Of a stretch of DNA of 64,000 nt, positions 62,501-64,000 are shown piece after piece. Below the pieces are notes generated by a model. The model did no database searches. It was not told the origin of the DNA and saw only the letters and a program-made list of their open reading frames with translations. Origin of the DNA: Dyadobacter sp. 50-39 (GTDB taxonomy: Bacteria; Bacteroidota; Bacteroidia; Cytophagales; Spirosomataceae). The position numbers and the translations under genes are program-made. Every line of letters starts with the position of its first letter. Within the stretch, counting starts at the first letter, position 1. The stretch lies in the NCBI GenBank assembly GCA_001898145.1, contig MKSR01000008.1, positions 186,001 to 250,000 on the forward strand, read 5' to 3'.

Positions 62501-63309
62501 TTACTTCCGACGAGGCCGGCAAGGTGAATGTAACAGCTACGGTAGACGTGGATAACGTAGTACCTGAAAAGGATGAGAACAAGAACAACACGATGAGCAA
62601 GTCGTTCGAAGTACGCCGTCTCGACCGCCTCTCCGACTTCGCCCTGGAACGTACTGTTCGCGGCTACACTTCCTATGCCAGCGGCGACGACGTGCTGAAA
62701 CTTATCCAGACTTCGCAATCACTCGATCCCCAAGGCCGCAACGCGATGATCAAAGGCATCCTCGGCGCGTGGAACCCGAAACGCAAGGAAACGGCTAACG
62801 ACGAAGGTAAAAAGCTGCTCACAAGCGTTAAAAGTACGATCCCCGACGATCTGAGCAGCCGCTACACCACGCTGCTGGAATCTTACGGCATGAAGGAAGA
62901 CGTCGCTACGGACCCGAATGTACAGGTCGTGACGATCAAAGCCATTCGTGAAGAAATGAAGTTCACTGTTACGGAATTCACCGCGGTAGCTGGTAAAACC
63001 GTTGAGATCGTGTTCGAGAACCCGGATGCGATGCAGCACAACATTGTGGTAGGACGTCCCAAGTCTACCGAGATCATCGGCGCTGCTGCCGACAAAATGA
63101 TCACCGCCAAAGATGGCGCAGAGAAGAATTATGTACCTAATATCCCTCAGGTTTTGGCCGCGACACCGCTCGTAAACCCCGGCCAGACTTACCGCTTGAA
63201 GTTTGTAGTACCGGATCAGGTTGGAGACTATCCGTATGTATGTACGTTCCCTGGCCACTGGCGTCTGATGACCGGGGTCATGAAAGTTGTAAAGGACAAA
63301 GGGTTATAA
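59569..63309 (+). CDS. ThuA - dehydrogenase propeller - HEAT - CARDB - cupredoxin lipoprotein
   Basis: A 1246-aa lipoprotein (LLGC, Cys17). Domains in order: ThuA-like (about 37-255, with GGQFWRHTWDT); membrane-bound-dehydrogenase-type beta-propeller (about 290-665, with AMTWDERGRLYVL and PSNLHYGFDNWVYGSVGY); HEAT-like helical repeats (about 665-860); a His-rich linker (about 866-885, SHADHAAMNHESHG); a CARDB domain (about 889-1014); a helical piece; and a C-terminal blue-copper domain (about 1120-1246). The type 1 copper ligands are all present: His1157 (MQHN), Cys1225 (YVCTFPGHW), His1230 and a Met at 1234 or 1238. No CxxCH heme motif is seen. A periplasmic redox enzyme for sugar-type substrates with copper electron transfer is inferred. 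ATG 59569 gives the lipobox. Confidence 0.87.
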   Translation: MKTKALSFILGIVLLGCASQQNSQNASVKSSKSEAKARRLEILFLGDKGHHKPAERVPQIMAALGPKGFNFTYTDNLNDLNPETLNKYDALMLYANWDSIAPQQAKSLLDYVASGKGFIPIHCASYCFRNNAEVVKLIGGQFWRHTWDTIQPVWTKPDHPAIAGVKPFKTVDETYLHTLLQPDNIVLTERLIQKDQEKDRPGQQKEPYTWVRTHGKGRIFYTAYGHDERTWGTQGFQDLIEKGILWAVNDDARKALTALAPKPFEYREAKLPNYEQRPGPQMQQLPLSPEESVKHIQIPVDFTLSVFAHEPDVMHPIAMTWDERGRLYVLITKDYPNERKDTGGSDYILICEDTNNDGKADKFTKFADDLSIPTGMAFANGGLVVSQAPHMLFLQDTNGDDKADVKKILFSGFGTGDTHAGPSNLHYGFDNWVYGSVGYSGFKGKVGKSQDLDFGQALFRFKPDGSDMEIVAKTSNNTWGLGFNEAGDLFGSTANNSHGWYSAIPNRYFGQSKVDNGSRSTDTHKDMQPITPKVRQVDVFGGFTAAAGHNFYTARAYPKQYWNKVAFVSEPTGHILHQNIMVKKGTDYEDQLGFNLLAGADEWVAPVFAEVGPDGAVWVADWYSYIIQHNPTPKGSENGKGNAYETPLRDFTHGRLYRIGWKNAPKYTPITLSKSRPDELVATLKNNNMFWRQHAQRLLVERGNKDVVAKLVELVKDKSVDEIGLNTAAIHALWTLEGLNAIGDAQVLPVVVEALKHPSNDVRKTAVKVLPRTAASGEALLTADALHDKEPLVVLNTLLAFSEIPLTPQIETAVLALLDTYSNAEDRWMPDAFAAILNSHDGALRNKYIAQRVAKAGSAGATQQAASASHADHAAMNHESHGASKVTVQGAADLAVTNITIEPKTPYVREYARVVIEITNIGSVPVTKEQVPTVNVGIRSRSLNTNYISRQLTNGIAPGETVKLVEGNNGPWKTAFGFTSDEAGKVNVTATVDVDNVVPEKDENKNNTMSKSFEVRRLDRLSDFALERTVRGYTSYASGDDVLKLIQTSQSLDPQGRNAMIKGILGAWNPKRKETANDEGKKLLTSVKSTIPDDLSSRYTTLLESYGMKEDVATDPNVQVVTIKAIREEMKFTVTEFTAVAGKTVEIVFENPDAMQHNIVVGRPKSTEIIGAAADKMITAKDGAEKNYVPNIPQVLAATPLVNPGQTYRLKFVVPDQVGDYPYVCTFPGHWRLMTGVMKVVKDKGL

Positions 63310-63374
63310 TTCTAAACTGCATTAAGCCTATGGTTTCAAAAACAATTCAGGTTTAGCGTATATCAATCAACGTT

Positions 63375-63412
63375 CAGATTCGCAGAGCATTCAAATGCCT
63401 TCTGCGGATCTG
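63375..63412 (+). terminator. Possible hairpin terminator
   Basis: CAGATTCGCAGAGCATT (from 63375) pairs imperfectly with ATGCCTTCTGCGGATCTG (to 63412); a weak T tract (GGTTTTTG) follows a few bases later. It lies after the 1246-aa lipoprotein gene. Confidence 0.55.
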
Positions 63413-63588
63413 GATGATTGGTTTTTGAAACACAATTTCGCGGCGGGTTCTCGTAGCCCGACGGAGGGGATATTTTTTTTACCATTTTTTAAATAGTATT
63501 TATTCAATATTTTTTATTAATAAATAATTAGAATTTCTAATGAGTTTATAATGCTTTAACAACTACTCACATCTAATCCAGGTTAACA

Positions 63589-64000
63589 ATGAACAACCAA
63601 AACAGACGAAACCCCCTCCTGGGGCTTCGCAGGCCTCTTTTTGCCCTTTTGGCAGCAGGATGCCTGACGCCCCAGGGGGTTTGGGCGGAAAGACTCCGCT
63701 TCGAACCGACCGTCAGCTATCGTAAACTGGTCGACAAGACGATCACCGGAAGGGTGGTCGACGAGAAGAACAGCCCGCTTCCCGGCGTGAGTGTGGTCGT
63801 GAAGGGGACCACCACCGGCAGCATTACGGGAGCAGACGGTACCTATTCGCTGACGGTGTCCGAGAATGCTACTACGCTCGCCTTCTCGTTTATCGGCTAC
63901 ACTTCGCAGGAAATCGCGATCGGCAACCAGTCGAACATACAGGTAACATTGCTCCCCAGCAGTGAAGAATTGACAGAAGTGGTGGTAGTAGGTTACGGTA
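63589..64000 (+). CDS. SusC-type TonB-dependent receptor (3' truncated by window)
   Basis: Only the first 137 codons are in the window. The ATG at 63589 begins MNNQNRRNPLLGLRRP, followed by a hydrophobic signal stretch (PLFALLAAGCLTPQGVWA). A carboxypeptidase-D regulatory-like domain follows (about 49-125: ITGRVVDEKNSPLPGVSVVV, GSITGADGTYSLTV, LAFSFIGYTSQEIAI), and the frame runs out at LTEVVVVGYG, the TonB-box of SusC/RagA receptors. Such receptors import oligosaccharides or peptides with a SusD lipoprotein partner, expected just beyond the window. The 279 bases upstream include a strongly AT-rich stretch (63471-63560) that may be the promoter. Confidence 0.9.
   Translation, partial: MNNQNRRNPLLGLRRPLFALLAAGCLTPQGVWAERLRFEPTVSYRKLVDKTITGRVVDEKNSPLPGVSVVVKGTTTGSITGADGTYSLTVSENATTLAFSFIGYTSQEIAIGNQSNIQVTLLPSSEELTEVVVVGYG

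Overview
The window reads as chromosomal DNA of a Bacteroidota bacterium, most likely a Cytophagales member close to Dyadobacter or Spirosoma. This is inference from gene content. The signs are a SusC-type receptor start, a type IX secretion C-terminal domain, many secreted glycoside hydrolases, promoters of the TAnnTTTG type, weak Shine-Dalgarno sequences, and ThuA/Gfo-Idh-MocA gene pairs. No rRNA, tRNA, CRISPR array or prophage was recognised.

Layout. 1-6.6 kb: LemA, two TPM-domain proteins, a coiled-coil membrane protein, a POT peptide transporter and an M13 lipoprotein peptidase, ended by a perfect 26-bp inverted repeat and a tandem repeat. 6.7-12.7 kb (minus): a N-acetylglucosamine operon (GH20 hexosaminidase, ROK kinase, sugar MFS, XylR-type regulator). 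12.8-17.2 kb (plus): a NagX/HGSNAT-like membrane protein, a GH67-like secreted hydrolase and an HpcH/HpaI aldolase. 17.2-23.7 kb (minus): a secreted nucleoside hydrolase and a 1795-aa subtilase with a T9SS sorting domain. 23.9-30.1 kb: housekeeping genes aroE, ribD, prmC, moxR, yidD and lgt, a lipoprotein and an ECF sigma factor.

30.7-39.5 kb (plus): a tight five-gene operon with a PfkB kinase-HAD phosphatase fusion, two paralogous secreted propeller-helical proteins, a YdjC/ChbG-type deacetylase between them, and a DUF3748 lipoprotein. This is the best candidate for an undescribed pathway; I infer uptake-side processing of an acetylated glycan followed by cytoplasmic phosphosugar chemistry. 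39.6-46.7 kb: a Uma2 nuclease, then a LacI regulator divergent from uxuA, an SDR, ThuA and Gfo/Idh/MocA (uronate-type catabolism) with a LacI-type operator between them, and an AraC regulator. 46.9-52.3 kb: a small lipoprotein, a ketose 3-epimerase-like protein, and a siderophore-type TonB receptor with a PepSY protein behind a recognisable Bacteroidota promoter.

52.4-54.6 kb is an accessory islet of toxin-antitoxin material: a HigA-like antitoxin with a decayed, deleted higB in front of it, two small unknown genes, and a Panacea-domain antitoxin with an overlapping putative toxin. 54.6-57.2 kb (minus): bioB and a GH125 alpha-mannosidase. 57.6-63.3 kb (plus): a Gfo/Idh/MocA protein lacking the usual EKP lysine, a REP array with its RAYT transposase, and a 1246-aa lipoprotein joining ThuA, a dehydrogenase-type propeller, HEAT-like repeats, CARDB and a blue-copper domain. 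The window closes inside a SusC-type receptor gene.
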